A stretch of DNA of 64,000 nt from Sipunculus nudus. Its lineage: Eukaryota; Annelida; Sipuncula; Golfingiida; Sipunculidae. This document shows positions 36,841-48,385 of this stretch, piece after piece. Position 1 is the first letter of the stretch. The number at the start of each line of letters is the position of its first letter. The stretch is taken from contig CM049319.1 of the NCBI GenBank assembly GCA_026874595.1, positions 4,306,601 through 4,370,600 of the forward strand, read 5' to 3'. The position numbers and the translations under genes are program-made. The notes under the pieces are model-generated. The model had not been told where the DNA came from. It saw only the letters and a program-made list of their open reading frames with translations, and did not search any database.

Positions 36841-37136
36841 TGGACTATAAATGTTTCTCCACTGTGATACTATATCGAGTCGATAAAGCTCATGAATATC
36901 ATGGACATGTTGGGCTATTATAAAGGAATGTAATGTAATATGTTAGTAAATGATAAATGAATAACCTGACTGATGGATTAATAGAGTCAAATATAGTGGT
37001 TTATTTTTTATTTATTTAGGAGGGGCTGAAAATTGTGATATATTTGAGCAAATATGAATGCAATGATAGCAGTAATAAACAGTAGTAGAATGATGATAAG
37101 GCTATTTGTTGAAGGATCTAAAGTGTATGGTAGTCT

Positions 37137-38050
37137 GCAAGCTTTCAATTTGACAGATATGATGCTATGATTAACTATGCTGATGAAGTGATTTATGAAT
37201 TTGTGACTGTATGACACAATATCTCTTTAGTCTTGACAAGGTACATTATTTTGATGCCCACTATGTCTACATATTACACAATATTGACATAATTTCTGGC
37301 ATGTACATAGGTACCTATGGATGAATAGTTATACAAAATATTAAAGTATGAATATATCTGATTCATCTTGTTCTTGCTTACGGAGGCTGACTTTTGGATG
37401 GGGTTCGGAGAAGGGAAAAGTGAGGGCAGCACAAAGGTGGATGTAGAAATATTCTATTGTAATGTTTTTCATTTATATAAGAATATGAAACGCTAAGAGG
37501 AAAGGGGCCCTCCTACTTAGTTATAGTAAAGTTCTAAATATATGATTGCAAACTAATACTCTGACAAGACTGTCATGAAGAAAAACAGTAAATGCAAGCT
37601 TTCAATTTGACAGATATGATGTTATGATTAACTATGCTGATGAAGTGATTTATGAATTTGTGACTGTATGACACAATATCTCTTTAGTCTTGACAAGGTA
37701 CATTATTTTGATGCCCACTATGTCTACATATTACACAATATTGACATAATTTCTGGCATGTACATAGGTACCTATGGACGAATAGTTATACAAAATATTA
37801 AAGTATGAATATATCTGATTCATCTTGTTCTTGCTTACTGAGGCTGACTTTGGGATGGGGTTCGGAGAAGGGAAAAGTGAGGGCAGCACGAAGGTGGATG
37901 TAGAAATATTCTACTGTTATGTTTTTCATTTATATAAGAATATGAAAAGCTAAGAGGAAAGGAGCCCTCCTACTTGGTTATAGTAAAGTTCTAAATATAT
38001 GATTGCAAACTAATATTCTGACAAGACTGTCATGAAGAAAAACAGTATAA
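37137..38050. repeat. 457-bp tandem duplication
   Basis: The segment beginning GCAAGCTTTCAATTTGACAG at 37137 begins again at 37594 and runs to about 38050. Only a few substitutions separate the copies (for example CGGAGGCT against CTGAGGCT). A recent duplication in non-coding DNA; no open frame is conserved across it. Confidence 0.9.
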
Positions 38051-38262
38051 GTTTTGAGATACTGTAATGCATATGAAAATTTACAGATGGACAGGCAAGT
38101 GGACAGAATGGACTAATACCTTTATTTCACTTTCAAGGGAATAATGCATTTAAGTTTATATATAAGCCTATTTTTTTAAGAATATCCACTTTTTCCATTA
38201 AGAAGTTTTTATCTGAATCATTTTTTTTATTTACAGGTTTTATAAATTTTTAATAAAAAAAC

Positions 38263-38397
38263 CTGAAAATATAAGTTAAAATATTAGAATTGTTGCAAAA
38301 GTTGCAATCATTATATATACAGAGTAAAAAACTGAAACTATAAGTTAAAATATTAGAATTGTCGCAAAAGTTGCAATCATCATATATCCAGAGTGTA
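38263..38397. repeat. Short tandem duplication, about 69-bp period
   Basis: ATAAGTTAAAATATTAGAAT followed by TGCAAAAGTTGCAATCAT occurs twice in succession, with single-base differences. Confidence 0.85.
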
Positions 38398-38946
38398 GCT
38401 CATATTGGGTCATATTATGCATACACATATATTTTATTATTTTAAATCATAAATGTTTAAACTGAATTTAAAAGAAAATAATGCCACAACATGGCATCTA
38501 CAAGAATATTCCTTGAATCACTATTAAAAAGTTTTGCACATTGGAGTTTTCAGTACATGCTTAATTTTATTCACCAAAATAAAATAAAAGATTCAGTAAA
38601 TTTGATAAAATAAAACATCTTTTCAAATAAAGTATACACACTGTTGGTTGAATGAGGGACAAACAATATCATTGTGCTAATTACTATCCCAGTTTTAATT
38701 TATTACTGGAATTAATGGTCAATTTCACACCTGGTGAAGTTTTTACTCCTCTGAAGTAAGGAATTACTTATCTCATGAACATCCACACTTTCATAGCAAT
38801 ACACCACTTTGTGGACACAATTAAATGTACACTTTAATCATTGTAACCCTGGTGGTACAATACAAAATCTAAAATGTAGCATAGCCTGGAATAAGAATGA
38901 ATCAAATACAGAAAATAATAACATTCATCTAGTTTATGCACCATCT

Positions 38947-38972
38947 GGGGGGGGGGGGGGGAGGGAGGGAGT
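38947..38972 (+). repeat. G-rich tract
   Basis: About 15 G followed by AGGGAGGGAG. Able in principle to form a G-quadruplex; also a likely assembly-length problem. Confidence 0.8.
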
Positions 38973-39129
38973 GCAGGGCACAGGGGAAGCCTGCTGGTAG
39001 TGACCAAGCTGACCCAAGGCAAGCTGCCTGGGGTGGGTTACATAATGCAAGTGAAGGCTGTACTACTAGGTGGGCTAGATGTAAACAACACTTGACATGG
39101 TGTATGAAAACATGAATAAAAGCTATTCT

Positions 39130-40490
39130 TTCCAATCAATTTCTTTGAAATTTCAGATTTTAAAAGATTAAATCCTTATGTATATATGCTGTGAAAATTA
39201 AATCAACAGTGCCAAAGTTGGACAAAATTTAAGGTATTGATTTTTTATTTATGCTAATAACTTGAAAAATTTGCAAAATTCAGATCTAATTTTGGGTAAA
39301 CAATTGAATCTTGATTAAATAAAGTTATATTCCTGAAAAAAAAGTCTCTAGGTTCAGCAATTCTCATGTTAGGTGAGTAAATATATTTCCTGATTTTTTT
39401 AAAAATTGCATTATGTTTTGGCCCATAACTTCAAAATAATACCCAATACTGACCTAATTTTTGGTAAGTTCATAGAAAATGTATGAAAGAATTTGAATAC
39501 CAAATACGATCAAAAACAGATCAGTGGTTTTGATATTAGGCAGCCTTGAAGTGTAACAATGCCTTTTTATGGAAAATGATTTTTTTTTCCTTAATATCTC
39601 GAAGGAACGAAGTCCTAATGACCCAATTTTCGGTATGGTAGGAGATTTTGGGGACATCTAAAATTATGCAAACAGCTTGGGGAGCATAGAGATGTGCACT
39701 GAATGACCTACAGTCATCGAAGTGGACTGCTTGACAATGTAAGGGAATACAACAAGAGCCTCCAAAAAAATTCAATAACTAGCCTAATTTTGCAGCTTTT
39801 ATTTTCAAATTTCAGATTTGAACAGATTAAATCCTTATGTATACATGCTGTGAAAATTAAATCCACAGTACTTACAGGAAAAAAATGTGCCGTGGCCAAA
39901 GTTGGGCAAAATTTAAGGTACCAATTTTATATTTTTGCCAATATTTAAAAAAATTTAACAGATTTTGATCTAATTTTTGGTATACAATTAAATTTTGATT
40001 AATTAAAGTTGTATTATTGGAAAAAAGTCCCTACCTTTAACACTTTTGGTCTTAAGTGACCAAATATCTTCCTGATTTTTTTACAAAGTCCATTATGTTT
40101 GGGCCCATAACTTTTTTTAATTATATAATACTGACTTAATATCTGGCATGTACATAGGAACTATATAGAGGAACATTTATGGTAAATATGAAGAAAACAA
40201 GATGAGTGGTTTTGATATTAGGCAGTCCTGAAGTGTGAAAATAGATTTCTAATAAAAAATTGAGGTTTTTCCTTAATATCTTGAAGGAACGAAGTCCTAT
40301 TGACCCAATTTTCGGCATGGTAGGAGATTTTGGGGACATCTAACTGTATGCCGAATTTCAGATTCGTAGGTCCAACGGTGTCGAAACGTGCCAGTCTTAC
40401 GGACGGACATCCAGACGGACGGACGGACGGACGACGGACAATGGACCATGACTATAGCTCAGACGACTTATAGTCAGCTGAGCTAAAAAT
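39130..40490. mobile_element. Two-unit tandem-repeat element with terminal hairpin
   Basis: Two diverged units about 682 bp apart share phrases such as GCTGTGAAAATTAAATC and AGGAACGAAGTCCTAATGAC / ...TATTGAC. The second unit ends in a tandem CGGACGGACGGACG run and a hairpin at 40455-40485 (TAGCTCAG against CTGAGCTA, with inner GACT/AGTC). A single-unit relative is at 57980-58712. No transposase. The open frames in each unit recur with the repeat and are not genes. Confidence 0.7.
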
Positions 40491-40609
40491 TAAATAAATG
40501 TAGGTTAAAGGCACTTTTTATGCCTAAAACATGTTTAAGGCAGGGCAGTTTTAACCAGGTTATAACCTATGGTTGAAACCTTTCCGCCAAAAACTTGCCA
40601 ACCCTGGAT

Positions 40610-42180
40610 GCAATTGATATCTGATCTGACCTCTGCACAGTGCACATTGACTATGTAAACAGCTATCCTAACCACTGGCTTATCATACATTCAAAATGAC
40701 TGTGAAATGACCATACTCTAATAAATCAAAGGCCTGTCAGAGTATCAGTATCTTAAATTTAATTTAATATGATGTGCAACAAGTTAAAGTTCATAAGAAT
40801 ATTCATAAACCAAACATTTACAAAATAGTAAATTCTTTGTGATACTGGTATATATCTAAAACTTAATATTCCCTGGAAAGGCAAATGAACAACCATGCTT
40901 GTATAAAGGGACTGTGACTCATACATTGTTTTTTCAGAATATCAAGTACTGGAATAAGTACTTCAGATGTTATTCACAGGTACACAAAACTGTGAGACCA
41001 CGTTTAAGTCAGGCACTTGTGTACCACAACTAGGCAAGTGATACATACATATAACACCAATACTCTTACAGATGTGAGAATATATCATACCAGCTGTGAT
41101 TATGTGAGCCAGTTCAGATCACAGTGAATCACTATAGTAAACATACCTGAAAATAAAATGCTGATCAATAATAAGATAAGTCTGTTGATGCCAAATTTTC
41201 TCATCATCTTTCCTGCAGTGCCATAATCGATTACCGGGGGTACAAAGTTTTGCAAATAACATAGGCTATGGGATGACAAAATGTACGTTTCATTTAATTT
41301 ATGGCCATGGGTGCAAACTCTAGACAAATCTGTGTTTACTAATAAGTTTAAATAATTCATAAGCCTATATATGTTTATTTTATATTATTAAAGAAGGTAC
41401 AGGTCTTATTCAATCAGTAATTTTATACTCTTATATTCAATCACAAATGATAATGTTAGCACACCAAAACTTTAACAAAGCTTATTCAACTAATAAGTGT
41501 AAACAACCCAGCCATGAACTGACCTTTCAGCATGATGTACAACAATTCTATACAACATATTTTACAGTAATATAGATGGTAAATAAAATAATTGATTAAT
41601 TATCGACAATCAGTCGGTTTTTTTTCCATCACTGAATATTACTTTACAAGCGATTCTTACCACAAACAGTCAAACTCAGGTAAAAACATGACCTCAGTCA
41701 CAGAAACCTGGCAATGGAAATTATTATTATGATTCGTTTTAGTCATCATGTAATTTCTTTTTTAAAATCAAGCAACAGAGGAGCCTGGAGAGAATGAGCA
41801 ACAAGACACACTTGGCCTGATTCCCTCTCAAATGTTGTATTGTTGGAAATAAGGGACCAAGCCTGGAAATGCTTTCTGGACACTAATAGTGATTGTGTTG
41901 GCCACATCAATTTCTATAAATGTTCTAAGTATCACACTAGTGATGCATATCTTATGCAGCCAACTTTTCCCTGACAAGTGACCCCTTTAATGGATATATG
42001 ACTTTCAGTTCCTGCACAATATAATCCCATACATAAACTGAATATACAGTAGTCATGTACAAGATAAAATTTAACATCTCATATATAATACATAGTTTAC
42101 AGGTTCCATACAACTAATGCATATACTTAGAATATTTTAATGTTACACCTCCAAGGTAATTACAATTTTATGAAAAGATA
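40610..42180. other. Intron or flank with no feature seen
   Basis: AT-rich sequence without recognisable exon, RNA or transposon end. Confidence 0.4.
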
Positions 42181-42946
42181 ATACACATGCAAAATTTCAG
42201 GGGGATAAAGCAAACCAGTCCATAGATATTAGCATGAATGTCTGCAGCGTAAACATAAATGTAGGTGGCGCCACCTGCCACAAAATCCAGAAAGCTATCC
42301 AAGATGTATATACATGCAAAATTTTAGGCAGCAAAGTCATACCACTGCCGAGATATGAGTGATTTTATCCCAAGGCAGACAAACAGATGGATGCTGTGCA
42401 AAACTGGTTGAAGGTGGCACCACCACTTTTGTGTATGATAAAAGAGCTATGGGAGATCTATACATAAGCAAAATTTCAGGAGGATATGTCAAACCAGTCC
42501 TGAGATAAAATCCTGGATGTCTGCAGCCTGAACGTGAATGTAGGTGGCACCACCTGCCATAAAATCAAGAAAGCTATCCAGGATGTATACACATGCAAAA
42601 TTTCTGGTGGATAAGTCCAACCACTGCAGAGATATGAGTGATTTTATCATAAAGCTAGATCCAAGGGCTACATTTGTGCAAAATTTTTAGCCTGATTGGT
42701 CAAACCAGTCCAAAGATATGAGGGTTAATGTGTCAAAACAGACATTCAGATGGACGCATTGGAGACAGGAAAGGTCAGCAAACAGGTTAGGGCAGTTAGG
42801 CACCATTTCACAGTTGACATGATAATTGGTTCCAGTTTGGGAAAAATTGGTCCAGTGGTCTCAGAGGAGTTCTCCAGAAATGAACGTGGTGGCAGCGGAA
42901 CCCGGTCAAAAACATAGTATCCGCAAAACTTTGTTTTGGCGGATAT
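42181..42946. mobile_element. GGTGGCGCCACC-type element, 5'-truncated, with terminal hairpin
   Basis: About two units with GTAGGTGGCGCCACCTGCC (42261 on). The tail ends in AACCCGGTCAAAAACATAG and the hairpin GTATCCGC-AAAAC, TTT, GTTTT-GGCGGATAT (42917-42946). The hairpin is nearly the same as at 54216-54245, with the last pair decayed. No GTATCC left end is found, so the 5' side is truncated or eroded. Confidence 0.75.
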
Positions 42947-43489
42947 AATTATATGGTAAGTTTTGTGAAAATCCATCAAAGCCCCAGAAAGTTATGCAGC
43001 GACACTAGAAGTTTATGGACATACAGACAGTGGGTATACCATGATACTCCTGTAATATGACAGGCGTATATTAATCTGACTGGCTCTACAGACTACACAA
43101 GAGTTGATGTTTATTGCGATTTACGACACATATTTGGAAAATATTACCATTCAGAAGCACATGCTCATTAATTCATATACAACAACAGATTTATGAAAGT
43201 TTACTGTTGCACTGTCACTAAATATTTTTATTTTTTATCAGCACTAACATATGCTTCGAAACATTTCCTCATTTTTTTATGATTAGCATTTTCATATAAC
43301 CATATCCATCAGATGCATTTTTTCCCTTTCTTACACTTTTTTCATATTTTTATCATTACGGACAATTACAAATCTATATTTTTAAACAAATCCTGGTTAG
43401 ACACTTTCTTTTTCCTTCATATATTTTTTTCCCGTTTAAAACTCGCAAACAAACTTTCAAGGAGTTGAATCTTTAAATGCTCATTTTAT

Positions 43490-43990
43490 CAAATCCCCGT
43501 TTTGAGACGACCCCTCACAATTGACAACATTTCCATGCATGGCGCGCCGCTTCAATTCAACAGAACCTACATGCATCACGGTTTTGATGATACAAGCTGT
43601 AGCAATGATAAAACGAAACTTACCATCATCTTAAGCCTTCCTTGACAAAAATGCCGCGTCATAAGCGCTCCACGGACGATCTCTGATTACTGATCTGTGA
43701 TCATTCTGTCTTCCAGGTATCCCCTATCCCACTGTTTACATCAACAGGTGCCGCCGCAAAGCTCGTTCCAGGCGAGTATCTGCGAGACCATGGCACAAAA
43801 CAAGAACAGAGTAATCACAAAACGACGATCCGGGTAGTACAAATTTCCCGCCTTTGTCTCGTTCCTCAAGCTCCAAAATGAAACTAGTGCGCTGTAGCCT
43901 ACATGTATGATCTATCGACGTAGGTTTTGATGCGCCGTTAACAATGTCAATTGTTCTTATCTTCCCCTTTTAAAACATGGGTGAAAGGAT
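43490..43990. promoter_or_regulatory. CpG-rich island, probable promoter region
   Basis: CpG is scarce in the surrounding DNA but frequent here: GGCGCGCC near 43541, GCCGCGTC, AAGCGCTCC, GCCGCCGC, GGCGAG and CTGCGAG. Unmethylated CpG-containing patches mark promoters in many animals. A consensus donor on the minus strand at its left end suggests transcription leftwards toward the CRACR2A-like exons. Promoter function is inferred. Confidence 0.45.
43624..43790 (-). other. Candidate first (5' untranslated) exon, minus strand
   Basis: CpG-rich sequence ends in AAGATGATG then the consensus donor GTAAGTTTCG (donor 43623-43618). If joined directly to the acceptor near 13291, the reading ATG ATG GTG ATT TAA would be a tiny upstream frame, so this exon would be untranslated. 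The transcription start is not defined; the upper border is a guess. The 30-kb link to the EF-hand gene is unproven. Confidence 0.35.
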
Positions 43991-44731
43991 GCACGGCAAG
44001 GCTATAGGCTTGCTTTTGCGCATGCGGAAACACATGATAGCCTATAGGCCTATAGGCCTATATATATAGGGCCTTGCCTATCTGAGCCTAAATGAGTCAA
44101 ATCGTGGCACTAACTGTACTCTATTATCTTCTTTTTTGGCGTCGATCACCTTGTATAATTATATTTTTACCTGGTATGATTTTATTTTTATTTATAATTT
44201 TTTTAAAATTCTAAATTATTATTTGGCCTATTAAATAAATATATAGTTGCCACAACGGCTTTGTCTCACATGTGGACATCGAATGTTGGTTTACTTTGTG
44301 GTAATTAAGATATATCTTCCACCATTTTTGCTAACCAGGTGCACGCGGAGAAATTAAACTCACTATAACGCAATTTGACTAGGCCTATATTGCAAATTAG
44401 TAAATATATTTTAATAGAAAGTTTTAATTACACATATATTCAAATATCTCTTTTTTATAGACTATAAATAAAATGAGTGACACTAATGAAAACTGATAAC
44501 TGAGACTGATTAAACACCCAAAATCACTAATGAAGCGCAATCGAGGGGGACAGTATTTTACACACTAATGAAAGGTTAGAAACAGTGTTTTTTTGTACGT
44601 ATACAATTACACTAAAAGGCAATTTTCTATGGTACAGGAAATAAAAGAAATAGTATAGGTTCATAAAAGATGTAGAAATAATATATATATGTATATATGT
44701 TATATTAATAACAATATTTTGATATTTACAG

Positions 44732-44866
44732 AGTCTTGACTGGCATCAAGCAGATCAAGGGATTGAAGGTAAAAAAGAGAGGAAACCAAAGAGACCGGCT
44801 ACTAGCAGCAAGGTCTTGAAGTTGTGTGACAGCCTCTTTGACTTCGACAATAAATGGACAATTTGA
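44732..44866 (+). CDS. Possible terminal exon of an unrecognised plus-strand gene
   Basis: After a TTTGATATTTACAG acceptor the frame reads SLDWHQADQGIEGKKERKP and on to SLFDFDNKWTI, then TGA: 44 codons, Lys-rich in the middle. A good-context ATG at 43791 (MAQNKNRVITKRRSG) in the CpG-rich patch could be its start. However, the donor there (GTAGTA) is weak and would put this exon in another frame, which ends earlier. I recognise no family. It may be chance. Confidence 0.25.
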   Translation, partial: SLDWHQADQGIEGKKERKPKRPATSSKVLKLCDSLFDFDNKWTI

Positions 44867-45419
44867 GGAAAAACAAAAAGACTCCGCGTTGATGAAGCTG
44901 GTGGGGGCTTCAACGTGTTGCGTAAATCCATGTATACAAATGTATTATGTATTTTCATATTCTGTTTATTGCAAAGCGTTTTGAAAAGGATAGAATGTGA
45001 TAACTTTTAAATATATACCTGTGCACATGTGCATGGGTAAAATATTCAAATTGAGTACATTTAAAGTTCCTTTTATTTTTGTGACACTTTCTGTACCTTT
45101 GCGGTATCCAGATACTTTTCGCAAGCGGTGATTGAAGGCTTTCTTTGACAAACCAAATATCACAGATCATTAAATGGCTTGATTATTTTACTTAGAACTG
45201 ATTGCCTTGTAATATCTGGATAAACTCTGAAACCTTGCTTTATTGTTTACAGTGTTTTACAGGATAGGAATGTTATAACTATAATATCAGCAGAAGCTGA
45301 CAAAAGCCCTCAGCCAAAAGAACAGTGTTTAAAGGTGGTAACAGCAACAAGTACTAAATATATCTGTTCTCACATGGATGTATATATGTACATGTCTCAG
45401 TTATATTATACATTTAAAA

Positions 45420-46303
45420 CGGAGAGGTATGTACCATGATTCATAACAATCCACCAAATGCTTCCTGAAAATTAAGCTTCTAAGTTTTATTCTATTATAA
45501 GCTCTGTGACCTTGGAAAAGTAGGTCAAGGTCACCCATCTTCGAACTTGACCGAGATTTTGTCGATATACATCTTCACCAAAGAAATAAAATTCCTAATG
45601 TGAATCTTTTAGAGATATCCCGCTCACAAGGCCGAGGTTAAAAAATCCAAGAAAAATTCATTAAAAATCAGAAATTGTAGGTGGCGCCCCCAAACTTGTG
45701 CAGCAGTTACAGACCATTAGTCCCTATGATCATAGTAAGTATTGTTAAAATCCACCCAATGGTTCCTGAGAAATAAGCTTCCAAATTGTTTAAATAATCA
45801 GCTCTAAAACGTAGAAAAATAGGTCAAGGTCACCCATCTTCGAACTTGACCGAGATTTTGTCAATATACATCTTCACCGAAAAAATGAAATTCCTACGGT
45901 GAATCCTTTTAGAGATATCCCGCTCACAAGCCCAAAGGTGAAATTTCCGATAAAAATTCATGAAAAATTAGAAATTGTAGGTGGCGCCACCAATCTTGTG
46001 TAGCAGGTAAGACTATCAGTCCCAATAATCATAGTAAGTTTTGTGAAAATCCACCAAATGGTTCCTGAGTAATAACCATTTCAGTGTTTTTCTATAATCA
46101 GCTCTAAAATGTAGAGAAACAGGTCAAGGTCACCCATCTTCGAACTTGACCTAGATTTTGTCGATATACATCTTTACCGAGGAAATAAAATTCTGACGGT
46201 GAATCCTTTTCCAGATATCCCGCTCACAAGGTAAAAGTTAACGGACGCCGGACGGACAGCTTGGGTGACGACAATAGCCCATCAGCCTAAGGGCTGAGGG
46301 CTA
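45420..46303. mobile_element. 300-bp tandem-repeat element with terminal hairpin
   Basis: About three units of 300 bp; the phrase AGGTCAAGGTCACCCATCTT occurs at 45522, 45821 and 46121. Each unit holds an AGGTCA-AGGTCA direct repeat, and two hold a GTAGGTGGCGCC-type core. The tail GGACGCCGGACGGACAG leads to the hairpin at 46275-46303: TAGCCC, bulged A, TCAGCC, loop TAAG, GGCTGA, GGGCTA. No coding capacity. Confidence 0.75.
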
Positions 46304-46559
46304 AAAACCGTATTTGATTTGCTGTAGAGGTTTATAAATACTGCACATATGTTTGATATAGATTCTTTACAGAGCTATTGATTGCCATTTTAATACTATA
46401 TGTTCTTTTCTGATCCATCAATTAATGTTTGTATCGATCTTTTAGCATCTATCGATATATTGTGGCTCCTTGCTTGATGTAATAAAATGTTGTATACATG
46501 AACAAGATTCAGTGTCTTCTTTTCTATAGAAGGCCATGATTATCTTAAATGACGTAATA

Positions 46560-46755
46560 AAAACGTAACATCAAATTCAAAATTACGATCTTAATCACGT
46601 AAATTAACGCTATATCTAAATGCCAAATGAGCGTAAAATCACGCACTTTGTAGCGTGAAATTACGCAAATAATATGATCAAATGTGCGTAAAATTACGCG
46701 ACTATGCAGCGTCAACTTTGCTGCCCCGACATTGTCGCGTAAAATAACGCACAAT
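46560..46755. repeat. Cluster of GCGTAAAATTACGC-like interrupted palindromes
   Basis: Four copies of GCGTRAAATNACGC occur at 46631, 46653, 46686 and 46737, with further CGTAA/TTACG half motifs around. The arms GCGTAA and TTACGC are complementary around AA. The CpG density is unlike the neighbourhood. Could be a transposon fragment or a protein-binding cluster. Confidence 0.6.
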
Positions 46756-46759
46756 TATT

Positions 46760-48340
46760 TACAAACATATTCGTAGTATCGTGGGGTTAATTTGATGGGT
46801 TATTTTATCAGTGAGAGCTATTGGACGAAATGATTGGTCAAAATGGGGACATAAAATGATTGGTGTTAACATAACCAATAGCCTCTAGAATAAGAAAAAC
46901 AAGTATATGAGCAAGATGTGCACAAAAAAAAAAAAAAGAAAATGGTGGTACTGTTCGCCTAGATATATTTTTCTTTAACGATATTTACCCACGACTGAAA
47001 ACCTACCAACTGTAACACTTAAGGTTGTGAGCAACCAACGCTAAGAAAGTGAGAGTCGTATAACTCAAAATAAATTTTGGGGTCAATTTTCCCATCCAAT
47101 TGTGCCTATTTAGTGACTTTGGGTGTACAGCCTCTAACATAATAGGCCGAACATTTTAAGTTTTTAAACGTATTCACTGACAAAATGCATTTTTTTATAA
47201 TTTAACATATTTTGTGGATTCAACATTTATTTTAACACATTTGTAACATTTTTCATGGTACGGCCAAGGTTTGGGTAAAGGAGGATTTATATCGCATCTC
47301 ACTTGTCAGGCCTAAATTTACACAATGTGGTCATCTTCTGTCACAAGTTCTTTGTCCAGAGGTGGTCCCGTATTCCCGGGGAAAGTCTGCTGATACAAAC
47401 TTGCTGTGATTTAAGCTCTATGAACCTTCCCTATTTCTTAAAGAAAAGGGCACATATATCAATGCACCAGCAAAATCAATATAAATGGGAGTAAAAAATC
47501 TGCATGAATAGAAAGTATGTACGGAAAGGGGACCGTGTTTTATACACGGGGGTTTTCTCGGAACAGAGTTTGTCATCTGCTTTTCTCATTGGCCTACGCA
47601 TTGTTCTATAGCTATAACATGCAGTATCGTGGGTTTGTATATACTAAAGTAAATATCCCATCTCCCTGGGGAACATGTGACTAAAGCATTTATATTAATT
47701 TGTAGGTTGTGAATTCTATACATTTTCCTACGAGGCATGACTGGTACCCATTCATTCATTTGAACAAAGGGTCCACTCTTACGATGATGGCCTTTGCCAG
47801 GTGCCTAGGCACAGGGAAAGGTCAAACTCGCAATCTTTTACATTTGGTTGAAACTGCTGGATGTGAAGCAATGCAACTACTTCATATAATTAGTCGTTAA
47901 TATAAATATTGTAAAAACATTCTTTTACATTACGTACGTTTAAAAATTGCTAAAAAAAAATAAAATGTACACACAGGGTTGTGGGTTTTCCAGCTTTTAT
48001 TGCACATAATATAGAACATATGGGGCAAATATTCATTGTCTGATTTTGCATACATGAAAATTATAATATCCCTATTAAACAATGTCCAATTCATAATTAA
48101 TTATGTACAATTTAGCAATACACTTAATGTCAAATGTGTATGCCTGTGTAACTCACTACATGTGGTCTGAATGATGCATGTATAAATTGTTTTTATTTCC
48201 ACTGCATTTTAAATGCTTTTATATTCAAATACATACTGATCATATCACATGAGAGCCCCACCTATTTTTATTTATAAATGACTAAGATATACATAAATGA
48301 TTTATTTTTTAGAAATCCTACAAACAAGAATAAGATTATA

Positions 48341-48385
<45 letters not shown>

